64,000 nt of DNA from Treponema sp. (GTDB taxonomy: Bacteria; Spirochaetota; Spirochaetia; Treponematales; Breznakiellaceae): assembly GCA_009777995.1 (NCBI GenBank), contig WRKT01000005.1, positions 1-64,000 of the forward strand, in the 5' to 3' direction. Position 1 is the stretch's first letter; every line of letters starts with the position of its first letter. The notes under the pieces were generated by a model, which saw only the letters and a list, made by a program, of their open reading frames with translations, was not told the origin of the DNA and did not search any database. Below are positions 15,341 to 25,807 of the stretch, in pieces. The position numbers and the translations under genes are program-made.

Positions 15341-15622
15341 TTATCTATGCCGGTATTTTCGGAGCACCATCACAAAAAGAGCGGCAATAATCAGGGTTAC
15401 GGGCAAGACGCCAAGCAGAACTGAGAGAATAAAATGAGTGTCAATAAGGCCGATCCTGCCAATAATGATATAAATCGATTCCACATAAGCTGCAATCGTG
15501 CCAAGAATAATCAGCATCCAGGCAATATCTCTGGTTCCGGGCCAAAGCATTATGGCCAGAAAAGAAGCAAGAGTACCCGGAATAAGACGGGAAAGTATAT
15601 AAACTGCCTGTGCCCAATCCAT
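15341..15622 (-). CDS. Small membrane protein, three TM segments
   Basis: A 93-residue protein with three hydrophobic segments (about residues 7-28, 31-52 and 62-85) and a basic end (RKYRHR). No clear ribosome site precedes the ATG. It is followed on the same strand by the 69-residue membrane protein. No family recognised; both are probably inner-membrane proteins of unknown role. Confidence 0.6.
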   Translation of the reverse strand: MDWAQAVYILSRLIPGTLASFLAIMLWPGTRDIAWMLIILGTIAAYVESIYIIIGRIGLIDTHFILSVLLGVLPVTLIIAALFVMVLRKYRHR

Positions 15623-15707
15623 ATTACAAGTATTCCCAATTTAATGCAGAATTACAAGAGTGAGGTTTTTCGCCCCACCTATGATATAATATTTTTGGAG
15701 GTATTCA

Positions 15708-16946
15708 ATGGGAAGCACTTTTCCGATAGCCGAGGTTCGCGGGCAATTTCCTGCACTTAAGAGGATGCATAATGATAAGCAGGTGGTATATTTTGATGGC
15801 CCCGGGGGCTCCCAGTTTACTGAAGGCGCAATCAAGGCCGTAAGTGATTATATGAGGGGAGGTGCTGCGAACCTTCACGGGCATTTCCCGACAAGCCGCG
15901 AAACCGAAGCTCTAGTAAATAAGGCAAGGGATGATATAAGCACCTTATTTAATGCAGGCAATAGCGCAATTGCATTCGGCCCGAATGCCACCACGATGAT
16001 GTTCCATACAAGCAGGGCATTGGCAAGGCAATGGAAAGAGGGTGATGAGATTCTATTATCAGAGTTGGAGCATCACTCTAATATCGATTCATGGAGAACT
16101 GCCGCTGAAGACAGGGGGGTCAAGGTAAAATACATTCCTCTTGATACAAAGACCCTCACCTTGAATCTGGACACATTGCCGGGTCTGTTAACACCAAAGA
16201 CAAAGTTATGCGCCATCGGCATGGCGTCTAACTGTATAGGTACTATAAGTGATGTCAAAACAATTTCGGAGCAGGCAAAAAAAGTGGGAGCATTGATAGC
16301 TGTTGACGCTGTTCATGCAATTCCCCATCTATATGTTGATATGCAAGAAATTGGAATTGATATGTTATTCTCTTCTGCATATAAGTTTTTCGCTTCTCAT
16401 GTGGGAATGGCTATTATCAGAAAAGATCTTTTCGATAGTCTAAATGTTTATAAGGTAGAGCCTGCCCCGGATTATATTCCCGATCGTCTCGAAATAGGCA
16501 CTCAGAATCATGAAGGCATTCCTGCCGTATCTGCCGCAGTGCAATTTATCGCAAGCCTCGGCAGCGGCTCATCACTAAAGGAAAAAATAATCAGCGGGTA
16601 TCGGGCCCTTGAAGAACATGAAAACGAAATTGCAGACCATATCCGCAGCGAGATGAGTAAGATTAAGGGGATTACTCTTTTTCAGGCAGGGAAAAATATA
16701 CCAAAAACGCCAACCATCGCGTTTTTAGCAGAGGGGATATCGCCTAAGGATTTTTGTGTGCGAATGTGCGAGGAGCATAGTGTTTTTATTGCCGAGGGGA
16801 ATTTTTATGCGAAGACCCTTGCTGTTAAGCTAGGTCTTGGTGAGAACGGCGCATTTATTCGTGCAGGCATGGCCCCATACAATACCATGGAAGAGGCGGA
16901 ACGCTTTCTTATAGGTGTGCGCGATATTATGAGTACAATAAAATGA
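15708..16946 (+). CDS. Class V aminotransferase, cysteine desulfurase-like VC1184 family
   Basis: A 412-residue PLP enzyme. The start [15 protein letters not shown], the YFDGPGGSQ motif and [12 protein letters not shown] are characteristic of the VC1184 subfamily. The PLP lysine is in [12 protein letters not shown], and the phosphate-binding [11 protein letters not shown] segment is present. The mobile-loop cysteine of true cysteine desulfurases is not found in the expected region ([14 protein letters not shown]), so sulfur transfer is doubtful. TATAAT (15685-15690) and a GGAGG ribosome site precede the ATG. The stop overlaps the mtnA start by 4 bases, so the two are coupled. Confidence 0.85.
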   Translation: MGSTFPIAEVRGQFPALKRMHNDKQVVYFDGPGGSQFTEGAIKAVSDYMRGGAANLHGHFPTSRETEALVNKARDDISTLFNAGNSAIAFGPNATTMMFHTSRALARQWKEGDEILLSELEHHSNIDSWRTAAEDRGVKVKYIPLDTKTLTLNLDTLPGLLTPKTKLCAIGMASNCIGTISDVKTISEQAKKVGALIAVDAVHAIPHLYVDMQEIGIDMLFSSAYKFFASHVGMAIIRKDLFDSLNVYKVEPAPDYIPDRLEIGTQNHEGIPAVSAAVQFIASLGSGSSLKEKIISGYRALEEHENEIADHIRSEMSKIKGITLFQAGKNIPKTPTIAFLAEGISPKDFCVRMCEEHSVFIAEGNFYAKTLAVKLGLGENGAFIRAGMAPYNTMEEAERFLIGVRDIMSTIK

Positions 16947-18046
16947 TAAGCAAAATCCCTGAGATTGATACAGTTGAATTGCATTACTTTAAAGAAAGCG
17001 ACGATCGAAAACAGGTATCAAAGATACCTTTCCTAAAGATAATCGACCAGACTTTACTGCCGGGCAAAATTGAGTTTCTTTATTTAAGCGAAACAGAAGA
17101 AATAAGGGAGGCGATTTATCTTTTAAAAGTAAGAGGTGCGCCTGCAATCGGTGTAGCTGCCGCTATCGGGATTTATGTCATTGCAGAGCGCATTGAAACC
17201 GAAAATTATGAAGAGTTCTTTAAGTCCTTCGATACGACCAAGGCAAGGCTTGCCTCTGCAAGACCTACTGCGGTGAATCTTTTTTGGGCCCTTGAGAGGA
17301 TGGCGAAAGTCGTAACAGAGAATAGGGAAGCAGGGGTCAAAGTAATTAAGGGCCTCTTAAAAAAAGAAGCAGAAAATATTCGTGATGAAGATATCGAGGC
17401 CTGTCGTAAAATCGGTGAACATGGCCTTAGCCTTATTAAAGACGGAGACGGCATTCTTACCCACTGTAATGCAGGCCGCTTAGCAACGGTAAGATACGGC
17501 ACTGCCCTTGCTCCGATTCATCTCGGGCGGGAGAAGGGCTATAACTTCAGGGTTTATACCGACGAAACAAGACCACTGCTCCAGGGTGCAAGACTTTCAG
17601 CCTTTGAGCTATATGTCGCAGGTGTTGACACAACTCTAATCTGCGATAATATGGCTTCAACAGTGATGAAAAAGGGCCTTATACAGGCTGTTTTTGTAGG
17701 CTGCGATAGATTAGCGGCTAACGGCGATGTTTGCAATAAAATCGGTACATCAGGTGTAGCAATACTTGCTAAACACTATGGCATTCCCTTTTACTCATTC
17801 CTTCCTGTTTCAACCATAGACATGTCTTTAAAAACAGGAGATGACATCGTCATCGAAGAGAGGGATGCAGGGGAAGTAACGGACATGTGGTATAAGGAAC
17901 CGATGGCCCCAAAGGGGGTGAAGGTTTTTAACCCGGCTTTTGATGTCACAGATAATGAACTTATTACTGCTATTGTAACAGAGCGAGGTATAATCCGGCC
18001 TCCTTTCGATAAGGGCCTAAGAGATATAATGGGCGCTAATCCCTAA
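16943..18046 (+). CDS. mtnA: S-methyl-5-thioribose-1-phosphate isomerase
   Basis: A 367-residue protein with the eIF2B-alpha-like isomerase motifs: [33 protein letters not shown] with the catalytic Cys, [16 protein letters not shown], and [19 protein letters not shown] with the catalytic Asp. It converts methylthioribose-1-phosphate (or 5-deoxyribose-1-phosphate) to the ribulose form in methionine salvage or the DHAP shunt. No other salvage gene is present nearby except the coupled VC1184-type aminotransferase. Its 3' end overlaps purH by 11 bases. Confidence 0.93.
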   Translation: MISKIPEIDTVELHYFKESDDRKQVSKIPFLKIIDQTLLPGKIEFLYLSETEEIREAIYLLKVRGAPAIGVAAAIGIYVIAERIETENYEEFFKSFDTTKARLASARPTAVNLFWALERMAKVVTENREAGVKVIKGLLKKEAENIRDEDIEACRKIGEHGLSLIKDGDGILTHCNAGRLATVRYGTALAPIHLGREKGYNFRVYTDETRPLLQGARLSAFELYVAGVDTTLICDNMASTVMKKGLIQAVFVGCDRLAANGDVCNKIGTSGVAILAKHYGIPFYSFLPVSTIDMSLKTGDDIVIEERDAGEVTDMWYKEPMAPKGVKVFNPAFDVTDNELITAIVTERGIIRPPFDKGLRDIMGANP

Positions 18047-19619
18047 AGTGCCTTGTGCCCGTAAAGACCATTGCAAGGCCAAGTCTGTCGCAGGCTTCGA
18101 TAACGAGCTTATCGTTGATTGAGCCCCCGGGCTGGATTATCGCTTTTATTCCCGAGACTGCCGCAGCTTCAACTCCGTCAGGGAAGGGGAAGAATGCATC
18201 GGAAGCCAGGACCCGTGCGGGATTGTCGGCCCCCGTAACAGCGGCGCTTCTCTCAAGAGCCTGCTCGGTGGACCAGATGCGGTTCACTTGGCCGCCTCCA
18301 ATGCCTGTAGCCGCTAAGTCCTTAATAACCATTATTGCGTTTGATTTCACAAAGCTTACAGCCCTCATGCCGAAAACAAGATCCGGGATGTCTTCAGGTG
18401 CAGGAGAAGCGCGGGTTACCACATCCCATTTATCAAGAAGCTTTCTGTCGGTATCTTGAACTACAAGACCGCCGTCAATAGAGAAAAATTCTCTTTCGTC
18501 CGAAGGTGGTTTTTTTGCCCTTATCAATCTTAGATCTTTCTTTTTCTTTAAGATGTCCAGGGCGCTTTCATCAAAATTCGGGGCAATTACAATTTCAAGG
18601 AATATATCTTTTAATTTATTTGCCGTTGCAGCATCCACCGGAACAGTGCAGGCAATTATACCGCCGAAGATGGAAACAGGATCGCAGGCGTGGGTTTTTT
18701 CGAAGGCTTCTAATAGGGTGTCTCCGAGTGCTATACCGCATGGAGTATTGTGCTTAACTGCAACACAGGAGGCCATTTTTTCAACACCGGGTATATACTG
18801 CTCAAGACCTGCTCCGCTAAAAGCACAGGCAGCCTTCCAGGCAATATCCATATCACGAATATTATTGAAGCCCATCTCCTTACCGTGGAGCTGCTCCATT
18901 CCGGAAATTGCGCCCCCGCTTGAAGTGTCCAGATACAGGGCCGCTCCCTGGTGGCTGTTTGCGCCATAACGGAGAGAGGGGCCCTTCTTCATTGAAAGGG
19001 GAAAGTACAGCGGGTACTCTGCTTCGGGTGAGTCGGTTTCGAGGAGAAAGCGGGAGACACTTGCATCGTAGGCTGAAGTAAGATTGAAGACCTTGCCCGC
19101 AAGACGTTTCTTTAGTTCCACGGGGACATTTCCCGGAGACTTGCCTGCCGTTAAGCCGGCGATGACCTTCGCATAGTCTTCCGGGTCTGTGAGAACAACT
19201 ACATCATTAAAGTTCTTCGCTGCAGAACGCAGCATCGCAGGTCCGCCTATGTCTATGAACTCGATCGTTGCATCTTCGGTGAGTCCTTCACGGACTTTCT
19301 CAAAAAAAGGGTAAAGGTTGACGCAGACAAGATCGATTGTTTCAATTTTTAACTTCTCTAGGGTTTCCATGTGGGCCGGCTCATCACGACAGGCAAGGAT
19401 ACCCGCATGAACTGCAGGGTGCAGGGTCTTAACCCTTCCGTCAAGACATTCGGGAAAACCCGTTACGGCAGAAACATCTATAACGGGGATTTTATTATCA
19501 CTAAGGTATTTAGCGGTACCGCCGGTGGAAAGAATCTCCCAACCTGCGCCTGCAAGAAAGGTCGCAAGTTCAATGATCCCGTCTTTATTATATACGCTTA
19601 TAAGTGCCCGGTTATTCAT
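18036..19619 (-). CDS. purH: Bifunctional AICAR transformylase/IMP cyclohydrolase
   Basis: A 527-residue protein, normal for PurH. The N-terminal MGS-like cyclohydrolase domain ([40 protein letters not shown]) is followed by the transformylase domain ([45 protein letters not shown]). It catalyses the last two steps of IMP synthesis. It is the last gene of the lolA-rodZ-rimO-purH series, 27 bases after rimO. No terminator separates it from the convergent mtnA. Confidence 0.97.
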   Translation of the reverse strand: MNNRALISVYNKDGIIELATFLAGAGWEILSTGGTAKYLSDNKIPVIDVSAVTGFPECLDGRVKTLHPAVHAGILACRDEPAHMETLEKLKIETIDLVCVNLYPFFEKVREGLTEDATIEFIDIGGPAMLRSAAKNFNDVVVLTDPEDYAKVIAGLTAGKSPGNVPVELKKRLAGKVFNLTSAYDASVSRFLLETDSPEAEYPLYFPLSMKKGPSLRYGANSHQGAALYLDTSSGGAISGMEQLHGKEMGFNNIRDMDIAWKAACAFSGAGLEQYIPGVEKMASCVAVKHNTPCGIALGDTLLEAFEKTHACDPVSIFGGIIACTVPVDAATANKLKDIFLEIVIAPNFDESALDILKKKKDLRLIRAKKPPSDEREFFSIDGGLVVQDTDRKLLDKWDVVTRASPAPEDIPDLVFGMRAVSFVKSNAIMVIKDLAATGIGGGQVNRIWSTEQALERSAAVTGADNPARVLASDAFFPFPDGVEAAAVSGIKAIIQPGGSINDKLVIEACDRLGLAMVFTGTRHFRD

Positions 19620-19646
19620 GGGGTGAGTATATATCCTTTATGGGGT

Positions 19647-21044
19647 TTATACTATTGTCACTTCCAGATCGAAGCCTCTGCGAGCGATTACTTTGCAGGG
19701 CAGTTTCGCACCGAGTGTAAGAGTTTTTTCGGTAAGGATTATGGCTGTGCCGTCAACCTCGGGGGCCTGACAGGGCAGGCGGCCAAGGTAGAGAGCAGAT
19801 TCATCACTGTCAAAAGCCGGCTCGAACCTCTCTTCCACGATGACTTCAGAGCTTCTACCGACAAGGCGATCGATTTGTTTTTCGGTGATGGGGATCTGCA
19901 TTTCTTCAAGGAGGCTCTTTCGTAATGCTGCCGTTTTTTTCGTGACTCGTCCCTTCATGTCATAAGCTGGAGTGCCTTCCTCGCGTGAATAGGTGAAACA
20001 GCCCATCCAGTCGAGGCTTGCCTTTCTTTGAAAATCAAGGAGCAGGGCGAAGTCTTCTTCGGTTTCGCCGGGGAAGCCGGTAAGAAAAGTACTGCGAATG
20101 ACTGCATCGCTTAAGCGGCCCCGGATTTTCTCGATTAGTCCAAGATAATTTTCTGCGGTCCCGCTGCGATTCATTGCCTTTAGAATTTTCTCTGAGCTGT
20201 GCTGGAAGGGAATATCAAAGTAGGGAAGAAAGCGCCTGTCCCCCTCCATGATATCAAGGATGGACAAGGGGAAATGATCCGGGTGGATATATAGAAGCCT
20301 TACCCAAAAGTCCCCGTTAAGCCCTGAGAGGGCCTGCATCAGGGCAGGAAGGGATTTCCCGCTGCCGGGGAAATCCCTTCCGTAGGAGCCAAGGTCCTGG
20401 CCGATTAAACAAAGTTCCTTTATTCCGCGTTCAAGTAAGGTTTTACATTCTTCAACAAGACTTTCGATCGGACGGCTTTTAAATCTGCCCCGGATTAGGG
20501 GTATTGCGCAGTAACTGCAGTTATTATCACAGCCGTCACTGATTTTTACATAGGCGGAGCCGGGCAGGGAGAGCAGGGGGCGGGCGCCGGCCCCCGGGTC
20601 GGGTCCCCCACGGAGCGCGGCTTCACAGCGTTCCCCACGGCGAACCTCACGGCGGTCTCCGGAGCGCGCGACCCCCGAGTCAGGTCCCCTACGGCCGCGG
20701 CCGGCTGCAAGTGCAGTTACCGCTTCGACAATGCCCGGCAGATCGTCAATCCCAAAGATGGCGTCTGCCTCGGGGAGCTCAACGGAGAGCTCTTCTTTAT
20801 AGCGCTGGGCAAGGCATCCTGCAAGGAGTATCTTTTTTCCGGGGAATAGCTTATGCCAGGCTAGAACGGCATCTATCGATTCTTTTTTCGCACTCTCAAT
20901 AAATCCGCATGAATTAACGATTATAAGGTCTGCCTCTTCGGCACTTTCTTCAGAGATAAAACCTGCCCCATTAAGGGAGGCCATCATATTCTCTGCATCA
21001 ACCTGATTTTTCGCACATCCGAAGGGGTCAAGGAAATATCTCAT
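19647..21044 (-). CDS. rimO: Ribosomal protein S12 methylthiotransferase, with an inserted segment
   Basis: A 465-residue radical-SAM enzyme. The UPF0004 domain has DPFGCAKNQVDAE, VNSCGFIESAKKES and LAGCLAQRY, supplying three cysteines for the first 4Fe-4S cluster. The radical-SAM motif is GCDNNCSYCAIPLIRG at about 171-186, and a TRAM domain closes the protein. It methylthiolates Asp of S12. Residues about 114-155, between the two domains, are Arg/Gly-rich and come from a GC-rich insert (20580-20705) unlike the rest of the gene. It overlaps the upstream rodZ-like gene by 4 bases. Confidence 0.95.
   Translation of the reverse strand: MRYFLDPFGCAKNQVDAENMMASLNGAGFISEESAEEADLIIVNSCGFIESAKKESIDAVLAWHKLFPGKKILLAGCLAQRYKEELSVELPEADAIFGIDDLPGIVEAVTALAAGRGRRGPDSGVARSGDRREVRRGERCEAALRGGPDPGAGARPLLSLPGSAYVKISDGCDNNCSYCAIPLIRGRFKSRPIESLVEECKTLLERGIKELCLIGQDLGSYGRDFPGSGKSLPALMQALSGLNGDFWVRLLYIHPDHFPLSILDIMEGDRRFLPYFDIPFQHSSEKILKAMNRSGTAENYLGLIEKIRGRLSDAVIRSTFLTGFPGETEEDFALLLDFQRKASLDWMGCFTYSREEGTPAYDMKGRVTKKTAALRKSLLEEMQIPITEKQIDRLVGRSSEVIVEERFEPAFDSDESALYLGRLPCQAPEVDGTAIILTEKTLTLGAKLPCKVIARRGFDLEVTIV
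20580..20705. repeat. GC-rich in-frame insert in rimO
   Basis: By hand count 95 of the 120 bases at 20581-20700 are G or C (79 %), far above the flanks. Inside are two 23-base copies (20591-20613 and 20672-20694) that differ at three positions, 81 bases apart. The whole insert keeps the rimO frame and encodes a low-complexity linker containing GPDSGVA and GPDPGAGA. It looks like an inserted repeat element tolerated in an interdomain loop. Confidence 0.65.
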
Positions 21045-22126
21045 TCCAATCTGATAAACACAAGGCGGAAATTATTATCCTCATCCCTTACCCAGCGAAG
21101 ATCGGCAGCAACAACCTCTCCGGGCCCCCCTGCGTCAAAGGGGATGGTGCGGCCTTGAGCTATCACTTGCATCCTGACTGCCTGTGCATTGGAAATGCCC
21201 ATGCGGATTCCGTTCTGAGCAGTTACACTTATTTCCTCCCCCCTCTGATAAAAACGCTCATTACGGTCAGGCCTGTCAAGTTCAAAGAGAATTTGATAAC
21301 GGAACAGGCAAAAGCCCTGAAAAGAGGTTTGAAGGATGAAAGGAAAGGGATTTAGAGAAGTAAGAAGCACGGTTGGAGTATCCCTGCTTATGCTCACTGT
21401 TTCAAAGGGTATATCAATAAAACCGGTTTCTTGCGGACGGAATTCCTGTTCAAACCGGAGCAAGGCGCCCGATAAGCTATCATTTTTTACAAAATCTGCA
21501 GCAAAAATGCGCAGGGAGTGGAACTCATCATCACTTAAATTTACCGTAACTTCCTGACCAAGATCGAGCATTACAGGTCCCCTCGGTGTAGTAATTGTTA
21601 CCGCTTCGCCAAGACCTGCAAAAACAAGCCTATAAGAGATATTCCCGTCGTTTATAAGAATGGAATCTCCTATATAAAATCTTCTTTCAAGAAAATCGGT
21701 AGTTAAAATAAACTCGGAAGCTGTTCTTTCAGGAGGGGGCGCAGCCTCAATCCTTTCGGTGGGAACACGCGGAATCAGAAAAACAACTATGGCAAGAGCT
21801 GTAAGCACTGCAATAATACCGACAAGAATCCCGATAATTTTTGGGGCCTGAGAAGGCTTTCTAAGTAATTGCTCCACCGGAACGGGCTGCTCCCGTATGA
21901 CTATGGAGCGGTATAGCTGTAAAAGCTCCTTCGGATCCAGACCAAGAAACTCACCGTAATTTTTTATGAACCCAAGCGCATAAGGCTCGCCCGGGAAAAC
22001 GGAGAAGTCCTCCTTTTCCAGTGCAGAAAGGTATCTTGTGGAGATATTTGTTTCATCGGAAATAAAGTTATAGTCCCAGCCCTTCTCTTCTCTGGCAGTC
22101 CTTAACTTTTTACCCAGTGATTCCAC
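21041..22126 (-). CDS. RodZ-like HTH membrane protein
   Basis: A 361-residue protein. Residues about 3-68 form the RodZ-type HTH_25 domain (LGKKLRTAREEKGWDYNFIS, STRYLSALEKEDFSVFPG, YALGFIKNYGEFLGLDP). A TM segment lies at about 95-117 (IIGILVGIIAVLTALAIVVFLI). The remaining part is outside the cytoplasm. RodZ links MreB to the cell-wall machinery; in spirochaetes the outer part differs from that of E. coli. The C-terminal region (about 130-361) is longer than usual and I recognise no domain there. It is coupled to rimO downstream and follows lolA by 23 bases. Confidence 0.75.
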   Translation of the reverse strand: MESLGKKLRTAREEKGWDYNFISDETNISTRYLSALEKEDFSVFPGEPYALGFIKNYGEFLGLDPKELLQLYRSIVIREQPVPVEQLLRKPSQAPKIIGILVGIIAVLTALAIVVFLIPRVPTERIEAAPPPERTASEFILTTDFLERRFYIGDSILINDGNISYRLVFAGLGEAVTITTPRGPVMLDLGQEVTVNLSDDEFHSLRIFAADFVKNDSLSGALLRFEQEFRPQETGFIDIPFETVSISRDTPTVLLTSLNPFPFILQTSFQGFCLFRYQILFELDRPDRNERFYQRGEEISVTAQNGIRMGISNAQAVRMQVIAQGRTIPFDAGGPGEVVAADLRWVRDEDNNFRLVFIRLE

Positions 22127-22149
22127 CGGTATTCTCCTCTTTAAGCAGT

Positions 22150-22851
22150 TTAATCAACATCACGGAAAAGAAAATTATTATACAGATTTGCTGTCGGAGG
22201 CGGATTATATGCGAAACGCTGCTCGGGTATTCCGACATTGGTTCTGACATTCAGAAAATCAAATCGCACAAGGGCATCCGCAATGGTTCTGCCCTCAATT
22301 CGCCTAATAATTTGCGTTTGGGGATTAATGCTTAAAATTATCTCCCTAAACCCTTCCGAAGAAAGACGTCTTGTAAGTCTTAGTTTAATGACGGGCTCCC
22401 TGTCTCTCTCGTCAAGGGGTACAGGCTCAGGTCCGACAAGGAAGGCGGCAACATAACCGCGTCGCAGGAGTTGAAGGCCCTGTGCAGATGCCATTGAAGC
22501 CCCAACAGTGCTTAATCGCCTTGCAGGAGGAACAGTCTGATTCAGAGTTGCCCTTAGATCGGGAAGGTAAATTGTAAGGGTTTCACCGTTAAAGACCATT
22601 ACCTGTTCTGCAGGATTTGTAAAGTCAATACGCATAAAGAAGGGATCAAGATAACTTAAATTCCCGGCCATTTCAGGTGCAGTTCCCGAGCGGATAATTA
22701 CCTGGGCTTCATAATCCCTAATATTTGCATAATGCTCTGATACAATTTCAAGGTACCTTTCAGCAGTAATAATTTCCTGTGCGGATATGAAAAATCCCGA
22801 AAAAAAGAAGAAAAGAGCCATAAAAAAACTAATTTTACTGAACATCTTCAT
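22150..22851 (-). CDS. LolA-like outer-membrane lipoprotein carrier
   Basis: A 233-residue protein with a signal peptide (SFFMALFFFFSGFFISAQE, residues about 7-25). The body matches the LolA/LolB fold: ERYLEIVSEHYANIRDYEAQVII, GNLSYLDPFFMRIDF, EQVMVFNGETLTIYLP. It should carry lipoproteins across the periplasm, which fits the many lipoproteins encoded here. It is the first gene of the lolA-rodZ-rimO-purH series. The 163-base region upstream (22852-23014) is shared with the divergent XRE gene and shows no strong promoter. Confidence 0.8.
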   Translation of the reverse strand: MKMFSKISFFMALFFFFSGFFISAQEIITAERYLEIVSEHYANIRDYEAQVIIRSGTAPEMAGNLSYLDPFFMRIDFTNPAEQVMVFNGETLTIYLPDLRATLNQTVPPARRLSTVGASMASAQGLQLLRRGYVAAFLVGPEPVPLDERDREPVIKLRLTRRLSSEGFREIILSINPQTQIIRRIEGRTIADALVRFDFLNVRTNVGIPEQRFAYNPPPTANLYNNFLFRDVD

Positions 22852-23014
22852 GTTTTTATTCTATATTATGGAAGGGTCATATTCAAGGGGGTAATAAAAA
22901 AGCAAAAATCTTAAAAAACTCCACGTCAAATCTTTCAGCGACAGAAAAATCGCCGGAGGCTATTTGCCAAATAAAAAAAAAGTCTTGATAATTCAACGTT
23001 ATGGTTAGGCAATT

Positions 23015-23374
23015 ATGAGCGATACGATAATGGGTGTCAATATTAAGAGTCTATTCAGCAGAAACTTGAAGCGGCTCAGGAAGGCAGCTAATATTTCTCA
23101 AATTAAGCTGTCTTCCATAACGGGGCTTACACACAACTTTATTAACGATATTGAGCATGGAAAGAAGTGGGTATCGGCTGAATCACTGGGGAAACTGGCT
23201 GTCGCACTAAAGGTGGAACCGTACCAGTTTTTTCTTTCTGAGTCCAAATGGAACGACCGCGGAGCAGAAATTTTTTCTCTTTACCTGGAGGATTTTTCCG
23301 ATTCTATTTCGAAGATGGTAAATGAGTATCGGAATCGTTATCTTGCAGGGGAGGAAGATCTAGAAGTGCCCTAA
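23015..23374 (+). CDS. XRE-family transcriptional regulator
   Basis: A 119-residue protein. Residues about 13-72 form a Cro/CI-type helix-turn-helix ([55 protein letters not shown]). The rest is a short helical tail that may mediate dimerisation. The ribosome site is weak. Its 3' end overlaps the ftsH 3' end by 71 bases. Targets unknown. Confidence 0.85.
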   Translation: MSDTIMGVNIKSLFSRNLKRLRKAANISQIKLSSITGLTHNFINDIEHGKKWVSAESLGKLAVALKVEPYQFFLSESKWNDRGAEIFSLYLEDFSDSISKMVNEYRNRYLAGEEDLEVP

Positions 23375-25298
23375 ACTCCGTATCGTCCAGGGTTTCCTTT
23401 TCGAGCAGTGCAACAGCAACACAGTCAAGAATCTGCCTCTTTTCCTCGAGGATCTTTTTGGCCCTTGCAAATTCGGTATCAATAATACGAGCAATTTCTT
23501 CGTCAATATACTGCTGGGTACTCTCGGCATATTCCCTCTGGAAAACGGGGTCATTCCTCTCCTGGCCCGTCATGCTCATGCCTCGTGAAGTCAGAGCCAC
23601 GTTGCGGAAGCGTTCGCTCATGCCGTAGTCTGTGATCATTTTTCGGGCAATGTCTGCCGCCTTGGTGATATCGTTTGCAGCACCGGTTGAATATTCCCCC
23701 GAGACCATTTCTTCGGCAATGCGCCCGCCAAGCAGGATGCCGATTCTCCCGAGAAGGTCCGACATGGTTACTGTATAACGATCTTCAAGGGGGAGCTGCA
23801 GGGTATAACCAAGGGCAAAGCCCCGGGGAATGATCGAAATTTTTTGCACGGGGTCTGCGTTCGGGGTAAAGGCTGCAATCAGAGCATGGCCTGCCTCATG
23901 GTAGGCCGTTAGTTTGCGCTCCTGGGGCTTTATCACCCTGTTCTTCTTCTGTAAACCTGCAACAGTCTTCTCGATGGCCTCATCGAAATCACGCTGGATA
24001 ACTTCCTTACGGCCTGCCCTTACTGCAAGCAGGGCCGCTTCGTTAACGATGTTCGCAAGATCGGCCCCCGAAAAGCCTGAGCTGACCCGTGCAACTGCTT
24101 CAAGGTTGACGCTTTTGTCGATTTTAACATTTACCGAGTGAATCTTAAGAATCGCCTCGCGGCCTTTTAAATCGGGCCTGTCGACAAGGACCTGCCTGTC
24201 AAAGCGGCCCGGGCGCAGCAGGGCGGGATCGAGTACGTCGGGGCGGTTTGTAGCCGCTAGAATGATGAGCCCGCTGCTTCCGTCGAAGCCGTCCATTTCA
24301 ACAAGGAGCTGATTTAAGGTCTGTTCCCTCTCGTCATTGCCCCCTGCAATATGGTTGACCCTGCTCTTACCGATTGCATCAAGCTCATCGATAAAGATGA
24401 TACCCCCGCCCTTGTCCCTTGCCTGTTTAAAAAGGTCGCGAACACGGGCTGCACCTACACCGACAAACATTTCGACAAATTCGGCGCCGGAAATCCTAAA
24501 GAAGGAGACACCGGCCTCCCCTGCAACAGCCCTTGCAAGAAGGGTCTTCCCTGTTCCGGGCGGGCCGATAAGCAGGACTCCCCTTGGAATCTTACCGCCA
24601 ATCTCGGTGTATTTTTTGGAGTTTTTCAGGAAGTCAACAACTTCCATCAGCTCTTCCTTGGCCTCGTCAACCCCTGCAACATCATTGAAGCGTGTGACTA
24701 TATCACCTTCTGCAACAATTATCGCCTTATTCTGCCCGACAGACAGCACATTTCCCCCCATATTGCCAATGCGCTTCATTAAAAAGCGCCAGATAAAGAG
24801 GAAGAAGGCTATGGGCAGCACCCAGCTAAAAACGAGGTTAAGAATGGTATTCCCCTGCCTTGAAACTGCATAATAGGAAACATTCATCTCATCCATTAGC
24901 TGCAATAGGCCCGGGTCATTTATGGGAACGGTTCTATAAACTCTGTCGTTTGAATCTCTTACTCTGGAAGAGGGCATATTAATATTATCAACAGGTCTGC
25001 TTAAGGTGAAACCTGTAAAGTGGGACTCGGTTAACTCAACACGCCTAATTTCGCCGCTTGCTATTCTTGATCTGAACTCCGAATAGTCAATCGTGGGGCT
25101 TGGCTGTCTAAAAAAAACAAAATTAAAAAGACTAAGCCCGATCAAAAGGATGACAACATAAATAAGAGAAAATTTCCAGTTTCCAAAGGGCTTTAACTCG
25201 GGGAATTTCGGTCCCTTCCCTCCGCCAAACGGAAAACCGGGGCCGGAATCATCATTATCTTGCTTCTTCTCAGGATCATCAGGCCCGAACTCATTCAT
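23304..25298 (-). CDS. ftsH: ATP-dependent zinc metalloprotease
   Basis: A protein of 664 residues from the ATG at 25298 ([12 protein letters not shown]). A longer frame reaches 25445, but its first 49 residues do not look like FtsH and overlap the divergent thioesterase. Order: acidic/Gly N-terminal stretch, TM1 ([19 protein letters not shown]), extracytoplasmic domain, TM2 ([17 protein letters not shown]), AAA domain with GPPGTGKT, the SRH region ([20 protein letters not shown]), and the zinc site HEAGH. It degrades membrane and regulatory proteins. The 3' end overlaps the XRE gene. Confidence 0.96.
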   Translation of the reverse strand: MNEFGPDDPEKKQDNDDSGPGFPFGGGKGPKFPELKPFGNWKFSLIYVVILLIGLSLFNFVFFRQPSPTIDYSEFRSRIASGEIRRVELTESHFTGFTLSRPVDNINMPSSRVRDSNDRVYRTVPINDPGLLQLMDEMNVSYYAVSRQGNTILNLVFSWVLPIAFFLFIWRFLMKRIGNMGGNVLSVGQNKAIIVAEGDIVTRFNDVAGVDEAKEELMEVVDFLKNSKKYTEIGGKIPRGVLLIGPPGTGKTLLARAVAGEAGVSFFRISGAEFVEMFVGVGAARVRDLFKQARDKGGGIIFIDELDAIGKSRVNHIAGGNDEREQTLNQLLVEMDGFDGSSGLIILAATNRPDVLDPALLRPGRFDRQVLVDRPDLKGREAILKIHSVNVKIDKSVNLEAVARVSSGFSGADLANIVNEAALLAVRAGRKEVIQRDFDEAIEKTVAGLQKKNRVIKPQERKLTAYHEAGHALIAAFTPNADPVQKISIIPRGFALGYTLQLPLEDRYTVTMSDLLGRIGILLGGRIAEEMVSGEYSTGAANDITKAADIARKMITDYGMSERFRNVALTSRGMSMTGQERNDPVFQREYAESTQQYIDEEIARIIDTEFARAKKILEEKRQILDCVAVALLEKETLDDTEFRALLDLPPLQDNDSDTHLPSSK

Positions 25299-25372
25299 AC
25301 TATAACTATGGTCGATTACAGTGAAACTTGCAATCCCTTTGCCGGATTGGAAAAATGATATAAGATGAAAAT

Positions 25373-25807
25373 ATGAAAATAAAACCATATCGCAGAAAAG
25401 CAAACTTTTATGAAACCGATCAAATGGCAATAATTCATCATTCAAATTATATAAGATGGTTTGAAGAAGCCAGAGTGGATTTTCTTGATCAAATAGACTT
25501 TAGCTATAAGAAGGTCGTTGAGTACGGCATAGAGTTTGGTATTCTGTCTGTTTACTGTGAGTATAAGTCGATGGTGCGTTTTGGAGATATAGTCAGCATT
25601 GATGTCTCCCTTTCAGAACTGAAAAATATGAAGATGTCTGTTGATTATAAAATAATTGATGAGGCCTCGGGGGAAATCCGCACAATAGGCAAGACAGGGC
25701 ATTTTTTCTTTGATAAAAACAAGCAACAGCCTGTCTCTTTAAAGAAGGCGATCCCTGAGCTTTACGAGTTGTTTACCTGCCTGTGTGTATCCCCTCAGAA
25801 AGACTGA
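25373..25807 (+). CDS. Acyl-CoA thioesterase, 4HBT/YbgC-like
   Basis: A 144-residue hotdog-fold protein. The active-site segment [26 protein letters not shown] has the Asp and His-x-N-Y pattern of the 4HBT/YbgC family. [21 protein letters not shown] is the usual middle strand-helix. It hydrolyses acyl-CoA or acyl-ACP. There is no obvious ribosome site before ATG 25373. The 3' end overlaps the large TPR gene by 35 bases. Confidence 0.88.
   Translation: MKIKPYRRKANFYETDQMAIIHHSNYIRWFEEARVDFLDQIDFSYKKVVEYGIEFGILSVYCEYKSMVRFGDIVSIDVSLSELKNMKMSVDYKIIDEASGEIRTIGKTGHFFFDKNKQQPVSLKKAIPELYELFTCLCVSPQKD

Noticed and set aside
22940-22970. Word ATCGCCGGAGG and a CAAATCTTT word shared with 14931-15040, hinting at a second DUF4143 remnant
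   Set aside because: The words occur in the opposite order and no DUF4143-like translation is found around 22900; treated as coincidence.
25299-25445. Upstream extension of the ftsH frame by 49 residues
   Set aside because: The extra residues are not FtsH-like and overlap the divergent thioesterase start; [12 protein letters not shown] at 25298 fits the family.
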